Assembly (NCBI GenBank): GCA_047495785.1
Contig: JBLDXI010000036.1
Coordinates: forward strand, 1,240,001-1,304,000
Source: Lepidodermella squamata
Taxonomy: Eukaryota > Gastrotricha
DNA: 64,000 nucleotides
Reading direction: 5' to 3'
Positions 21,401 through 34,000 of this stretch are shown piece by piece; position 1 is the first letter of the stretch; each line of letters begins with the position of its first letter. The notes under the pieces were generated by a model. The model was not told where the DNA came from. It saw only the letters and a list, made by a program, of their open reading frames with translations, and did not search any database. A program made the translations under genes and the position numbers.

Positions 21401-24400
21401 CAAAGAGTGAAACACGTTAACACACAATTAGATCCGAACAAATTCTCACCTCTCAATATGGTCATGCTGTTCGTGAATGGGTTGTAATAAATTCCGAACA
21501 GGGCTGAATTCTCGTTGAACTCAATTATCGGATACACAATGCTGGAGGTTGCTGGGAAACGGACGTAGAGAGATATGGCAAATGACGAGTTGCTGAGGTC
21601 GAGCTTGTTGTTGGTCACATCCAGATAACCAGCCGTTGAGTTGACAGTGAGCGAGGAGGCTGGAAAATCGAACGGGCCATTGCTGTAAACAGCATTTTGT
21701 ATAGTACCGCTGATTTGATTCCCGCTGATATCATTCACGCCGTAAGTCTGAGTGAGAGGGAGAAACATCAAGTCTACTGGTAGTCCGAAAGCAGTCTCTG
21801 AAATAAAAAGATGTCAAATGACATTTCGAGTCTGGAATTCGAAAAACTCACGCTGCTTGCATAGCTCCAAACTGCTATAAGGCGAATTGATTGATGGTGT
21901 CTGAATTCGCAAGAAATATGACAAAAGTGTCACCCACTGATTTGAAACTTACCCAATCTTGAGGGCAGTTGCCTGATAGGCATTTAGCGGCCATCAGCAG
22001 CTGATTAGTGCACAGGTTGTACTGTTTATTGAAAAATAAAACAAAATATGTATCAACTTAGCAATAGTCGTAAAAAAATCGATAATTCCTAAAATTTCCC
22101 AAACAATTTTACCAGCATAGCTGCTAAGCAGGCTGCGTAATTGTCGTAGTAACTCTCATTCGCATAAACGCCAGACTAGAAAAAAGCCTTGATTGAACAA
22201 ATTCGCCTCAACTATATCAAATGAACCGTTGACATTCCTTGCGGACAAGTAGGCGAATCTTGGCACACTCCAGCTGAAGCACATTGATAGGCGCTCTATA
22301 AAGAACGGAATGTGAAGCGTATAGGCAAAAAGTAAAATTCGTACCGATGTCACGCAGGCGCTCCCAGACGAATATGTAACACCTCCAATCTGCAAAATAG
22401 CCAAAAATATAAGTCTGCCAAAAGTTGCCAACAGCTAACATTGACTAGGGGTTTCGGACAAGATGGACCAATATAGCAGCCTTTGTAAGCCGTAGTGTTA
22501 TCGTAACAGTGAACGTATTCGATAGCTGGTAAACAAGACTCAATAAATCGATCAAGTCTTAGCTTTAAACCAACTTTTGCAAATATTGAATGAGTCATAA
22601 ACAAGCCCATCTGAACTAGCGATCTGGAAAATGTGATCCTGGAGATTAGGAAGCGTAACATTGGGTCGAATACTCACAGTCGGAGCTGGACAAGTCGTAT
22701 TGACGGGGACGCAAATGGACAGGAAATTAGTATTGGATTCGAAGCATCTTGTATGCTTTCCCTTTGAAAACAAAGAAAAATGACGAGGTGATCAGATCAA
22801 CTTTGTTACCTGGACCGAAGCTACACATGTTTGAAAGTTAGTCGCTAATTGCGTCGAGCTAGATCCGATGCTTCCGAACTGAAAAGTTTAAAACAGTTTG
22901 AACGACCCTGAAATCTGAAATTCCACAATAATAGCTAACAATATTATTTTCAACAAAAACGAAAATAAAATGAAAATCAAATTTTTGAATGTCCTAAAAT
23001 TATATATTACGTCAAATTTCCCGGTTCCGTTCGAGCATGAATCAATGCAGCTACCGCCGGTTGTAGAATCGTAGCACATGTGGATTGACTGTCGAAACAA
23101 AAGATTTGAAAAACTCAAAATTGCGTAGACTCAAAACTACTGACCCCAGCTTCACAAGATGATTTCGTCGAGAATACTATCGCACCAGGTTTCTATGTAT
23201 TACAGATTTTGAAATGTGGGAAGAGGATATTTCAGAAAAAATTCACGTCAGTTCCGTCGCATGCGAGCTGAGCAGGCTTGCAACCGGGAAATGCCATCCC
23301 TGCTGAGCCGAAGCAGCGCCGATGTGGAAAGAAGGACTGCGGAGCTGGGAAACAATGAAATTGATTCTAATTAAGTTGTAAATTCTAGTTTAAAAAACCT
23401 GATTGGCATTCTCCGAGGTTTGAGAACGTAACATCAGTGGAAAATTGGTTGGTACTACCAGCTGGGCAACTTTCGCTGCCATCATTTGGTATACATTTGA
23501 CCAGCGAATAGGTTTGCGAATTCAAGCAGAATTTATGCGGTTTCTAAATGTCGTAACATAATTTAAAAAAATAAAGAAATTATTTAAATTTACCTTGTAT
23601 ATCGGGATATAGCTCAGGCACTGTGCATAATTCGTACCGAAATCGCTAACGCTGTTGAAAGTTGTAACCTGGAACGAGCAATATAAATACGAGCAATGCT
23701 GCTTCGATTAATTCGCTACCAGACTCATCGGCGACCGACATATTCCACGGCAAAGTAAATCTGATGCGGATTTGCACAGAGCGGCTGGCTGTAATCGATA
23801 ATATTCATAACTAGGTTCAACTTAGCCACCGCAACCAACCCCAGCAGTGCAATGTGTTTTGTCGATATAGATTCCGCCGCTGAAATCCTGGAAGAAAAAA
23901 TTTAATTTCTATTTATAAAAAAATTCATTAAATGAATTAACTAATAAAATTTAATTTCAAATTTATTATTAAATACTATTATTAATTTTTAAATAATTGA
24001 TTATTTGATTAAAATTTTTTATTTTTATTTTATTTTAATCTATTATTTCCCAGTAGAAGATTGAAAACAATCAAGCATATAAATTTAGCTTCAAAACCTA
24101 TTGGTTTAAGAATGAATTTTAGTTTAGCAAAAAGGCACACCTGTGACTGCGTCGATTCGTTGCATCCTGGTTTAGCCAACAGGCAACCAGCAAACGATCG
24201 ATCCGTCCTGGAGAAGCATCGAACGTGGGGCGAATAATCAGGGCTTTTCACAGCTAAACACCAATTAGAAATTAGAAATGATTTGTGTTCAATCGGAAAA
24301 ATTAAATTCGCAACCATTGATTCGCGATAGGCAGTCAGTCAAAGTTATTATGTAGTTCAATTCCCCCTAAAACATGAATGAATAATTGCGAAATTGAGAC

Positions 24401-25042
24401 AGGCAGTAAAGGGTTAAATTCTAACCCAGCCATTCGGGCATTGACCATCCATTGGGACACAGGTCAGAGCAGAGCTATTACCGCACGTCTTCGCTGGGTT
24501 GTCCTGTATGGAAAAGGTTCTCATTTAAAGTCATTGAAACGCGAAAAGCAAACCATATACGGTCGAATCGTGGCGATGCAGGCGTCATATCTTGGCTTGA
24601 ATTTCAGACCCGTAAAATTCAAATACTGTTGAGAATCAAATAAATTTCTAAATTTTTTCTTTACTAATAAAAAATTACCGGGACTTCTTCCTTTGAACAA
24701 GAAACCAATTGAGGGAGGCATCTCAGAGTGAACAGCTTCGGGTTGTAGCAGCTGCGAGCTGACTGAATTGCAGGGTTGGTGATAATGTTTACGAAAATCC
24801 TCAGCTCAACTTACGCCTTGTGTACAACTAGTGGAATCAGGAAGCGCTGGGCCCAGCTATTCGCATTTGTATTGAAAGAGAAGCTGAGTTTTAAAGATCC
24901 AGCTTACCTGGACCTCTTCGAATAGGTCACAGTCAGGTTTGCAGTCGACGAATGCGTCGTTCAATCGAGAAACACATCGCTTGAAGCAGCCAACGCTGCT
25001 AAAAGCGAGCGTGGCTAGAAAAAGGGTTAATAAAAAATTCAT
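18469..25042 (-). CDS. Secreted four-cysteine-module protein with two laminin-G domains (family member B)
   Basis: Twenty-six exons sum to 3039 nt (1012 aa): 24908-25042, 24815-24856, 24679-24762, 24554-24625, 24426-24503, 24315-24366, 24141-24253, 23840-23887, 23720-23788, 23594-23668, 23399-23543, 23247-23344, 23145-23192, 23011-23088, 22810-22878, 22678-22761, 22575-22623, 22440-22525, 22345-22389, 22227-22295, 22113-22175, 21953-22021, 21852-21900, 21450-21797, 18660-19494, 18469-18604. A signal peptide (MNFLLTLFLATLAFSSVG) is followed by twelve modules of about 45 residues, usually four-cysteine, each an a/b exon pair. Two laminin-G-3/concanavalin-like domains follow (about 577-770 and 790-1000), joined by a KKCLQIH-containing linker. 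No membrane anchor is seen. The 1955-bp intron before the second-last exon holds a long-TIR transposon. The cysteine module is unknown to me; an extracellular recognition or matrix role is inferred. Confidence 0.88.
20548..21376. mobile_element. Long-TIR (Mutator-like or foldback) non-autonomous element with 9-bp target duplication
   Basis: Both ends carry the subrepeat GGCTATTCG(A/G)ACACA followed by GTGTG(T/C)GCG, three to four times in a row and in opposite orientation at the two ends. The outermost bases are GGACGAGGCTATTCGG on the left and, complemented, GGATGTGGCTATTCGG on the right. Direct repeats ATGAAAAAT at 20539-20547 and 21377-21385 flank it exactly. The 829-bp interior has no transposase. 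A 9-bp duplication and long TIRs with tandem subrepeats are typical of Mutator-like elements; the superfamily call is inference. Confidence 0.8.
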
Positions 25043-25547
25043 AATAATTTTCGCAATACAAATTTTTTGAATGAACAATTTTGTAACTGTCGTTGAAGTC
25101 ACGTATTTTTTCAAATGTGACGTTGCTCAGTCGCGTGCTGGGAAAAAGAGATGCTCTCATTTCCGATGACACTGAATTTCTCGAACTGTATTCAAGACCA
25201 GTAGACCATAAAAAAGTCAGCAAATAAAAACTCCAATAATTCGTAACTACCAAAGGGCGAGGGTCGGTTACAGGCCTACGGAGCAACATTGATGAAACTA
25301 ACATTGCTAGAAAGCCCGGGATCAGCTGCGTACAAATATATGGTCAACAGTTTGGTCAGAGCCACTTGGACAGGTGAACAAATTCATCAGAAGTGACCAA
25401 AAACGCTAAAATGCCATAAAAAGGGCATTTTCCTACATTTGAGCGATTCTAAGGGGCACAGGAAAGGACTCGAGTTCCTAATTCATTTTTAGATGGCCCA
25501 GCAGACCTGACTTCCTTATTTTTTTCTTTTTGCTGGGGGTCTGATCT

Positions 25548-25656
25548 CTCCAGTTTTTTCGAATATTTTTCGCGAATGATGGAAAATGTTTGAAATTTTT
25601 AATTTTGGATTGGAGGCGTTGCATAGGTTTTTGGCTAGAAGCCAAGGCATAGACAA
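25548..25656 (-). pseudogene. Relic of the membrane-protein gene at 40788-42145
   Basis: TCTCTCCAGTTT-TTCGAA, TTTTTCGCGAA, TTTGAAATTTT-AATTTTGGA and GGCGTTGCATAG-TTTTTGGC occur in the same order as in 41235-41335, inside the second exon of that gene. The flanks do not match and the frame is broken. It shows that this gene was once duplicated into the module-family array. Confidence 0.75.
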
Positions 25657-26429
25657 CACTGGAACAGATAGAACGCCATCAATCTTTCCATAATGAATTT
25701 ATTCGAGCTTAATTTATAACAGATGATGATGAAATAATTTTGTGTGTAAAATCTCATAAATTCTACTACTCAGTGTCCTAAGGCAACTAATCACGGCGGT
25801 GATTGACTGATCGTTAAATGTTTTCAATAAACGACATCCCTGTCTTGTTTGCTCTATTGCCTAACAAGAGGAGACGGACGTACGAGCGGCCGTTCTTCAT
25901 TTTTCGTGACCTGCTCCACGGTAGCAAATTACGATTTGCCCGTATGTAATTTATAAATTTGGGAACTTATCAGGAATTTGTTCCGTTACGTGCGACTTCG
26001 CATTGGCGTTCGGCGAGCCTTTTCCAATGTGTTCCCCGGTGTCGTTTTGGCCGGGTGTTTCTCATGCAGAATCTGCTGTAAAATGTATCTTTTTGTGATT
26101 TCGCTTAATGTGATCTATGATATTTTTAGACAAAGTCGAGCGGCCTTTATCCGGTCTACCTCCGCGAAAGAAGCGTCCGTCCAGCGGTCCGGTTCCTCGG
26201 TGCCTTAGCCTACCTACGTGTCGAACTTGTTCCGTTTTGGCGAATCGCTTTAATACTAGTGACCTCAGATTACGATTTCCTATCCTTGAAACCATTTACA
26301 GATATTTTGCTATTTGCTAGGTTCTACATAGGCACCATAGATGAATTAGGGAGTTTTACGAATCGTAGATTCGCAGCAGACACCTGGAAGCTAACTATTT
26401 GCTAACTGTTGAAAAACAATTTGCAATAC

Positions 26430-26433
<4 letters not shown>

Positions 26434-26491
<58 letters not shown>
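26434..26491. repeat. (GA)n microsatellite, about 29 units
   Basis: Uninterrupted GA dinucleotide tract between a family exon relic and unassigned sequence. Length is likely polymorphic. Confidence 0.97.
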
Positions 26492-26493
<2 letters not shown>

Positions 26494-26573
26494 ATCAGCG
26501 GGTCCTTGAGCGCCTTTCCCGTAGTGACGCCACGGTGGAAGCCTTGCATGGTACTTGACCCGTAGCTCTAGGA

Positions 26574-26620
26574 ATTCACCCAGTGTTTCTTGTCGATGTA
26601 GATTCCACCGCTGAAAGCCT
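26574..26620 (-). pseudogene. Relic of the module-family 'b' exon encoding FSGGIYIDK
   Basis: The minus strand reads AFSGGIYIDKKH after a good acceptor (GGCTTCCAG). It corresponds to the intact exons at 23840-23887 (DFSGGIYIDKTHCTAG) and 15066-15113, but the cysteine codon reads TGG and the donor is lost. No neighbouring exons survive, so this is an isolated relic. Confidence 0.8.
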
Positions 26621-26998
26621 GGAAGCCAGAAAAGCTCTCATTATATGGGCCATTTCAAATTATTTGTTTCATAATTTTACATGAATAAGCAAGTAAGGAA
26701 TATTCAAGTTAAACGTGATTGATGGTAAATATGAAAACACTTTGTTATTGCATTTTTTTTTAATTTGAAATTCCGGTCCGCTTGAATGGTTTCACAATAA
26801 ACACGTTCACACTCATATTTTTTAGTTATGATGTGATTTTGCCGACTTTTATTCGTCAAAATCACTCAAATCTGCAACAGAAAATGGCGAATCAAACATT
26901 TCGGCTCTCCTTGAAAATTACATCTAGAATCATCGGAATGTAAAAAAACCGAGACACAAAAAATTGTTTGAATTTATTCGCAATTTCACATTTTTTTA

Positions 26999-27466
26999 TC
27001 ACGCTCGCATTTGTTTCCGGTCTTTTTCAGGTATCGCAATTTTGCGCGGCAGGTGATACGGCGCCAGTCGCTCGCCCTCCCACCCGTCCTTGTAGCAATA
27101 GGCCGGGCTCAGGATGACTGTCGGCGCATAGTCGACCAAATACCGGTTCAAATGCGACTCTTCGTGGTGCTTCGCAATCACCCCATTTTTGTCATCAACT
27201 TTTATCGACTCGACCAACGCCTGCCACAGCTCGACCACTCGACCAGCCCGCCCGCCGTAGAACGCGCCGTCGTAGTAGATCCAGCCCTTTTCCGGCGGGA
27301 TATAGGCCGAGGATGTTTCGTTCTTTTCGTACGTTACGTAGTTCGTAGTTCGATTACGGTTGAACATCCAGTAGTTTTGAGTAGCGACCAGATCGCCGAG
27401 AATTTCAGGCCCAACTTCATCGACTACGTACATGTCAGCGTCCATCGAGAAGAAAAAATCATGTTT
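26999..27466 (-). pseudogene. Orphan catalytic exon of a GT6 (ABO-type) glycosyltransferase
   Basis: The exon begins after the acceptor TTTCTAG-like site with KHDFFFSMDADM. It stays open to a stop at 26999 (about 155 residues) and is some 90% or more identical to the second exon of the intact gene at 39211-39672. It keeps the metal-binding DAD, the FYGG motif and the GT6 hallmark HEESHLN. The first exon (membrane anchor and GDP/UDP-binding half) is absent: nothing like it lies between 27466 and the 3' end of the next gene at 28052. Without it there is no start codon or Golgi anchor. I treat it as a recent partial duplicate. Confidence 0.75.
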
Positions 27467-28051
27467 CTAAAATAAACAAGAAATATGGAAAAAAATGAAT
27501 TTTTAAAAAATTTCAAAATACTATTTTTCGACTCCAGGCACTTCGCTGGCCATTTCTGGCTATCAGTTTCAAAATTTAGATAGTCGAAGAGTAAGTGAAA
27601 TTCTGCCCTTCACGACCATGTACCTGCTATACAGCCGATAAAAACTGTCACTGCAACAGCAGCACAGACTGACGGTTCAAATTCGAAAGATTAGTAAATT
27701 TGTTGGAAAATTTGCTTATGGAAGAATTTTTAATTAAAAATGTGAAGAACTTCGTCAGCTTTTTAATGGCTTAATTGTTCAGTGTCTTGATTATTTAACT
27801 ACGCGTGGATAAAACGCTACAATTCGAAAATTGTTTCATCAAATTTATTGCTGCGTGGCGCGGAAACACCATGGACCTAGAGCTTTCTGATTATCGATGA
27901 TAACACGAGATAATGCATTATTTTATTTCCTATAAGTTATCGGACTTTTCCATTAAATTGCATTTAGATTAACCTGAAGCTTTCATGGATTCAAGTTAGA
28001 ATAATTAATTAATTAGGAGTCAGTAACGACTGTGGGTCGAAAGTTGTTGCT

Positions 28052-31000
28052 TTAGCGCATGCCCGGAACTGCGAAGGCGGCGCAATTGATCTCGACGATT
28101 CGCATCTGGCCGAAAGTGAGAACTTGGTTGAATATGTTCAAGCAATTCATACCAACATAGAGTAGATCTTGCGGATTTGCCCAAGATCTGACAAAAGGAT
28201 GATCAACCGGTTACAGTTAGCTGCTTAAAGAATAGAAACTTACCGCCCTATAATGAACTGACCACTTTTCGTAATGGGCCGCATACCACTCCCTATCTCG
28301 CGACCCTTGCCGTCGGCATAGAAGCTCAGCTTATCGCCGTTCGCATCGAGCGTGGCTGCTAGAAACAACCATGTAGATTGTAATGAACTGGAAATGGAAG
28401 TTGTTGAATTTTCGCCATACGGCCGGATGCTATAAGAGGCAATTGATTCTGCTATGAGTTTAAGTCCCAGCGTCGCTGCGTCAGGGGCGTATTCAAGTAT
28501 CGGCTCGTTTGGATATAAAGCCCGCATCGTTAACATTGCGATAGTGAAACTACCGTTGTCCAGTTTCACTTTGTCCGCGGTCACAACTATAGGATCAGAA
28601 TATCTGAAAAAGAATGCCGTTTTCTGTCCGCCAAAGGGCCCAGAAATATGCATTAGCGTCGTGTTAGCGTTTGGGGGCGTTGCGTCGGCTCTAGGATCGA
28701 CAACATCGTTGAAATCCGACACTAATGGCCAAATAGCTATGTTTGAAGGCAGAAGGGTGGTCAATGCTTCGGGAAGCCAAGTTTTGCCGGCGTGAATTTG
28801 CAGACACTTCTTCCTCAAAATCCACAATTGTTCGTACGATAAAGCTTTATCGCAAATCGATGCACACGTTATTTGACCCGGAAGACTCACGTCGTTGGCG
28901 AAATTCCTGGAAAATTTGATCTTACTGCTCGTAATGACTGTTGAACGACGCGAAAAATCAGAGACTTTGTCGCAAATTGCAGCTAAAAATTGAGTTGTTT
29001 CATTGTAAGTGACGGCGATAAAGACCCATGGCTGAGATGCCCCATTTAATGCAGCGCAGATGACCACCCTCGCAGCAGCCGCATCATCTGAAAAAATAAT
29101 TGAGCGAAATTGATATCAAAGAATTTGAACTAGCCTAAAAAAAGCTTTGAATTTGCGGTTGGATCCAAAATTGGTTTTAGCCAAAATGACTGGGTGGTAT
29201 TCTGGAAGCAGTTTACATTTGAACCTCTAGTCTTATAAGACCAAACCAAAAATATGTTTGGTCTAAACAAAACCAAGAGCCTATTAGTCTTGCGTAAACA
29301 ACTATGGTCAAGAATAGTGGCAACGGGGCCGGACGTCAACTTCAAGGGCTGCAAGCAGACGGCAGACTTGCTGGAAATTCGTCTCGTTTCGAGCGATAAA
29401 TCGGATCACCTCTGTAAGATGTTGGCATTGGACGGAGCCAAAGTCATTCCGCAACGACCGGCCAAATGCCGAATCGCTCGGGCCATTTTTGAACGCCGTT
29501 ACGTCATCTCTCATCGAGGCTGCTAGGTCATCGCCTATTAGCCGACATCAGACCCTGTCCTTAGTTGTATTCTTAGTCTTGGATCGGTATAGAGTACGCG
29601 TTACTTCATATATGCAAACTGTGTTGAACTGGTCCGTATTCACGTGAGTTCTAATATCGTTTCTAGAACTCGGGTTTTTTCTCGTTCATGAGAAGCTGAA
29701 GCCCGATTTAAGTAAAAAATACCGCTCATACGCTATCAATACGCCCTTCTTACCATGCCATAGTGCTGCCGTTTCTACGATGATTCGAGCGGTATTACAG
29801 ACAAGGCTTTTAGGTTTACATCCCGTTAGGTCTTTACATCAATAAAACCGCTTCGAGAATACCACCCACTATTGATTTCAACCAGCAAAAAGCGAGAAAA
29901 ATTTTGGAGAATGGACACTCTCCACAAAAAAATGCTATCCAAAATCCAAAACCTATGAAAATTGACGATACAGCGGGCTAAATTTGAATTTTCTTGTCCC
30001 ACGTGGCCGAGCTGGGGGATGATACCCTCCATCCCCCTGAAAGTCGCACACTGGGCTTAAAATCCTCACTACCATCAATATATAAAATATCCGCTTTAAT
30101 TTTATAATTTTAACTTCATTTCAAAAATGAATTTTCTTTGCGATTCTGGAATGAAAATGTAGATGGCCAGAGGGCTTTTCTCGTGGTTGCAAGGTGTTTA
30201 CCTTGAGGTAAACATTATCAATCTAGCTTTGCTACCGGAAGCGGAGCGGAAGCGGAGCGGAACACCATGGGTCGCAGATGTTCAGCTGAATCATGAAAAA
30301 AGGTCCGAATTTCGGTGGGAAAGTAAACAAAGAAATTTATTTTTCTTCGATCGATATCGTTAAATTAGAGCTGGTTCTCTCAAGTTTGTTGATTGAACCA
30401 GAAAGAAAATATTACAGCGAACAAGGTGGTTATTTTTTCGTGATTTAAAGATTTTTTTAAATTGCTCAAAATGTCCTTTATAGTTTTTGAGCTTGCAAAT
30501 AAAATGAAAATACCATTACTTTTAATTTGGACACCTAAGCCACTAGCCACACATGTGATTCACGCGCAAGGTTCACGCCGTAGTCTGGTTCAGATTCATG
30601 CGCATGAATCATGTGTTTCTTTGCTAACAAGCGAAAAGTAATGGTATTTTCCCACCGAGAATCCTCAATAATGTTTTAAAATTCAGTAAAAAATCGTTGA
30701 AGGTCAAACTTGGGCTCAAAAGGAAGCTCACCCCCAGCCGCGATTAGATCCATCGACAATCGTTTCAATTTCACTTTCATTCTTGTCGATTTCCCATTTT
30801 ATTTGCAAGCTCAAAAACTATAAAGGACATTTTGAGCAATTTAAAAAATCTTTAAATCACGAAAAAATAACCACCTTGTTCGCTGTAATATTTTCTTTCT
30901 GGTTCCATCAACAAACTTGAGAGAACCAGCTCTAATTTAACGATATCGATCGAAGAAAAATAAATTTCTTTGTTTACTTTCCCACCGAAATTCGGACCTT

Positions 31001-34000
31001 TTTTCATGATTCAGCTGAACATCTGCGACCCATGGTGTTCCGCTCTTTTCTCGTGAGTAGTCAGTCTATCTTAAATTATGTCTATGGTCGCAGCCCAGTT
31101 TTTCAATAGTTTTTCTCGCTCCGCTCGAAAACATTCAAATTTGCTAGCACATTCCCTTCTCGCTACGCTCGACTCATCTCGCTTTGCTCGATCGAAAACC
31201 TTGCCCAGTGATGCTCGCTTTGCTCGCGTTTCGCGGCAGGGCAAGGGTTTCGGTCGCTGAAATGCATTGCTCGCTTCGCTCGCATCTTTTACAAAATCCA
31301 GATTACAAGTGTTATTATGTAACGGTAGTTTTTCGGTAGTACAGAAATATTCGTATTATGAGCAACAAGCAACGAACGCTAACCGCGTGACAGTGTGCGA
31401 AGTAGAATTCGAGAGCTGATGTGTTTTCTACTTGTTCTCTAAGACCCGGCCGAAGAAACCAAAGGGCTGTGGTTTTTTCAGCCTACCTTTGGTTGGAGTC
31501 CAGGAGCTGGGGTGTCGCGCCCCTGTCGCACCCTGCCTCGTGATCTACAAGCAAGATCTAAACTTAGTCTTACTATTGGACTTTTCTTTTCGAGGATTTG
31601 GCGGCCAGAAATTTTCGCGGATCGCCTCACCTACCGCCAAATGGGAAATTTGTTTTGAAAATAGGGTACCCGGGCCCTAATTCACGGAATTTTAAGAGGT
31701 GAAATTCTGATTATCTGTCGCCTTAATTGGGGCCATTTTCCGAGTTCAAACAAATCAATGAATACTATGTCGTACCGCTATCATTACGTTAACCCAAATG
31801 CAATATGCCCAAGATGGCGATATATGTTATTAGGGTTATTATTAGGTTATTATTAGGTAACCCATTTGAAATAGATGGCTGTTTATAATCTATAACGACA
31901 ACGCATTGCACAATGACGCCTAATTAGCTGATGCGATGACGCATTTCTATCTTCTGGAAAATTGATTCATTTTTCTATTCTATTTTAAATGCCAAGACCC
32001 TTACTGCCTCGTGACGCTGCTGTGACGAACGACTTGTTCTCAGGCTGGTAGGATTACAGGTTTTTCTGCAGATCGTAAGCACAACGCGCAACATGAGACA
32101 GTTTTTCTGTGTCGCTTAAGGCAAGCTGAAATACCGAGAAGCTGAGAGGAGAGATGCGGATAACTCGCATGTCTTGATCTGAGAAGGCTTTATCGAACGA
32201 GCGAAGAAGTATCACAAAGAAAACAGCTACGCTGGAAGTACGGCGGTGATGAATTTCTTCAAGCAACGATACTTTGTCGTACCCAGAAAGCCAATCGAAG
32301 AGATGGTGGCCATCCTGTATCAGCGGCAAAAGGCAACCGAAGCTGGCTTCCAAATAATGATGGAAGCTGGCGGATGGAAGCCAATGATGGCAGACGGCTT
32401 GTGAAATCGACGACGAATTGTTTGTTCTGTTGGTGAAAGTGTCGGCACGGGCCATGCATAGCCAAACGCAACAAACATCTCGAGAAGATTGAATCTAGGA
32501 AGCTGAACCTTAGGAAAGGAGGAGTTTATCAGGTCATTTCTTTTGACATCGTTTACAGGCAGCGAAGAAGCGAACGTTGAATTTGAAAACGTCAGCGATG
32601 ATCCGACAATAATGAAGAGGATCGCAACGACCGTCTTCGGGTTTACCGAAGTAACTGAAGGGCAATTTTCATTTCGTCGCCTATAAACTTGACAACCGAT
32701 CGCTCGGGCAATAATATCCCGCCAATTCGTGCTCGATCGGTTTACTTCGAGAATTATTTGAAGAATCGGATGTCTGCTAAATACATCTGGCAAGCAAAGG
32801 TTCGAATGAAAGCCGACCCCAAGGTTGGTGACTTCGTTGTGATTCCTATCTCAAAGTGATCCGAAAAACTGCTTGGCGATAGTCGTCTCTATCAAAAATT
32901 TGGGTACACGAGTAGGTATCATTGATGCTAATTTTGGCATGTACGAACTTCGCACTGGAGTGTTCGCAAATGACAGGGTGATTTTCAACCGGCCGCTGTC
33001 CTTGCAAGAAAAATGGCCTCGAGTGTGCAATGAAATGTCATCCGGAGATGGCTTGCAATAACAAGACCTTAGCACAGAAAGCTGAAGAGAAGGCAGGCGG
33101 AAAAGCTGGATTACAGTCAAGAAATTCAATTAGGGTTTATTCCGAAATTATTGCCTCTTGATGTAGCGTTTTAGCTAATAATTATTAGCCAAGTTATTAA
33201 ATTGTTTATCAAGTAGGTTTTTAGAGCAATTGTTCCTTAGGGTAACCCAATTCCCAATTGGGGCGGATATAGCACATTGGTACGACAAATATACATGATC
33301 AATAAATGAAGAATGAATCAGAAGGCTTACCCGTAAATATTCTCAGCTGGTTCTTCGCAGGATTGTAATGTATTCGGAAAAGCGCCGTGTTGTCGTAGAA
33401 CTCAAAGATTGGAATGTCTGTATCAGGGAAATCCACGAAGGCAGCATAAACAGAGACTGTGAATGAACTATTGGGAACGAGCTTGCTGCTTGCCACCTCA
33501 AAATAGCCGGTTGAATTTCCAACAGAAAGCGCTGTATTAGAGTAGTCGAACGGCCCGCTTACGAACGACAGGGAGGAGCCACCAATGAACGCTGATGTAA
33601 GATTATTTTCATTGATATCACGAATGCCGTATTCTTGCGCGAGAGGGAAGAAAGCTAGGCTGCGGGGTAAGTTGAAAGGAGTCACTGTAAGAAGAATGTT
33701 TTTCTTAGAAAAAGCAATTGATCAAATAAACGAACGTTGATTGCATTCTTCCAAGGTGGTGTACGTGGTACTATTGGCTTGTGTCTAAGTAATGGAATGC
33801 TGACATGATATAAACTCGGATTAGCAAGACGTCGCTCTCACCCAATTTTGCGGACAGTTTTCCGCCGAGGAAACGCAAGTAGCCTCCATCAGCAGCTTAT
33901 TCGTGCAGAGCTTGTACTGAAATAATTATAAGTAATGATAATCCAGGATGGTCAAGCAGCTAAGGGCTACAATTTAAAAATTCTTTTACATTTCCAATAC

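Noticed and set aside
26420-26500. Possible CRISPR or regulatory array
   Set aside because: It is a plain GA microsatellite in an animal genome.
27011-27475. 154-codon plus-strand open frame
   Set aside because: Exact antisense of the GT6 catalytic exon; the same shadow appears opposite the intact copy at 39166-39549.
32054-32793. Overlapping minus-strand open frames of 133 and 157 codons
   Set aside because: The plus strand of the same region carries transposon-like coding remnants. The minus frames lack any motif and are likely shadows.
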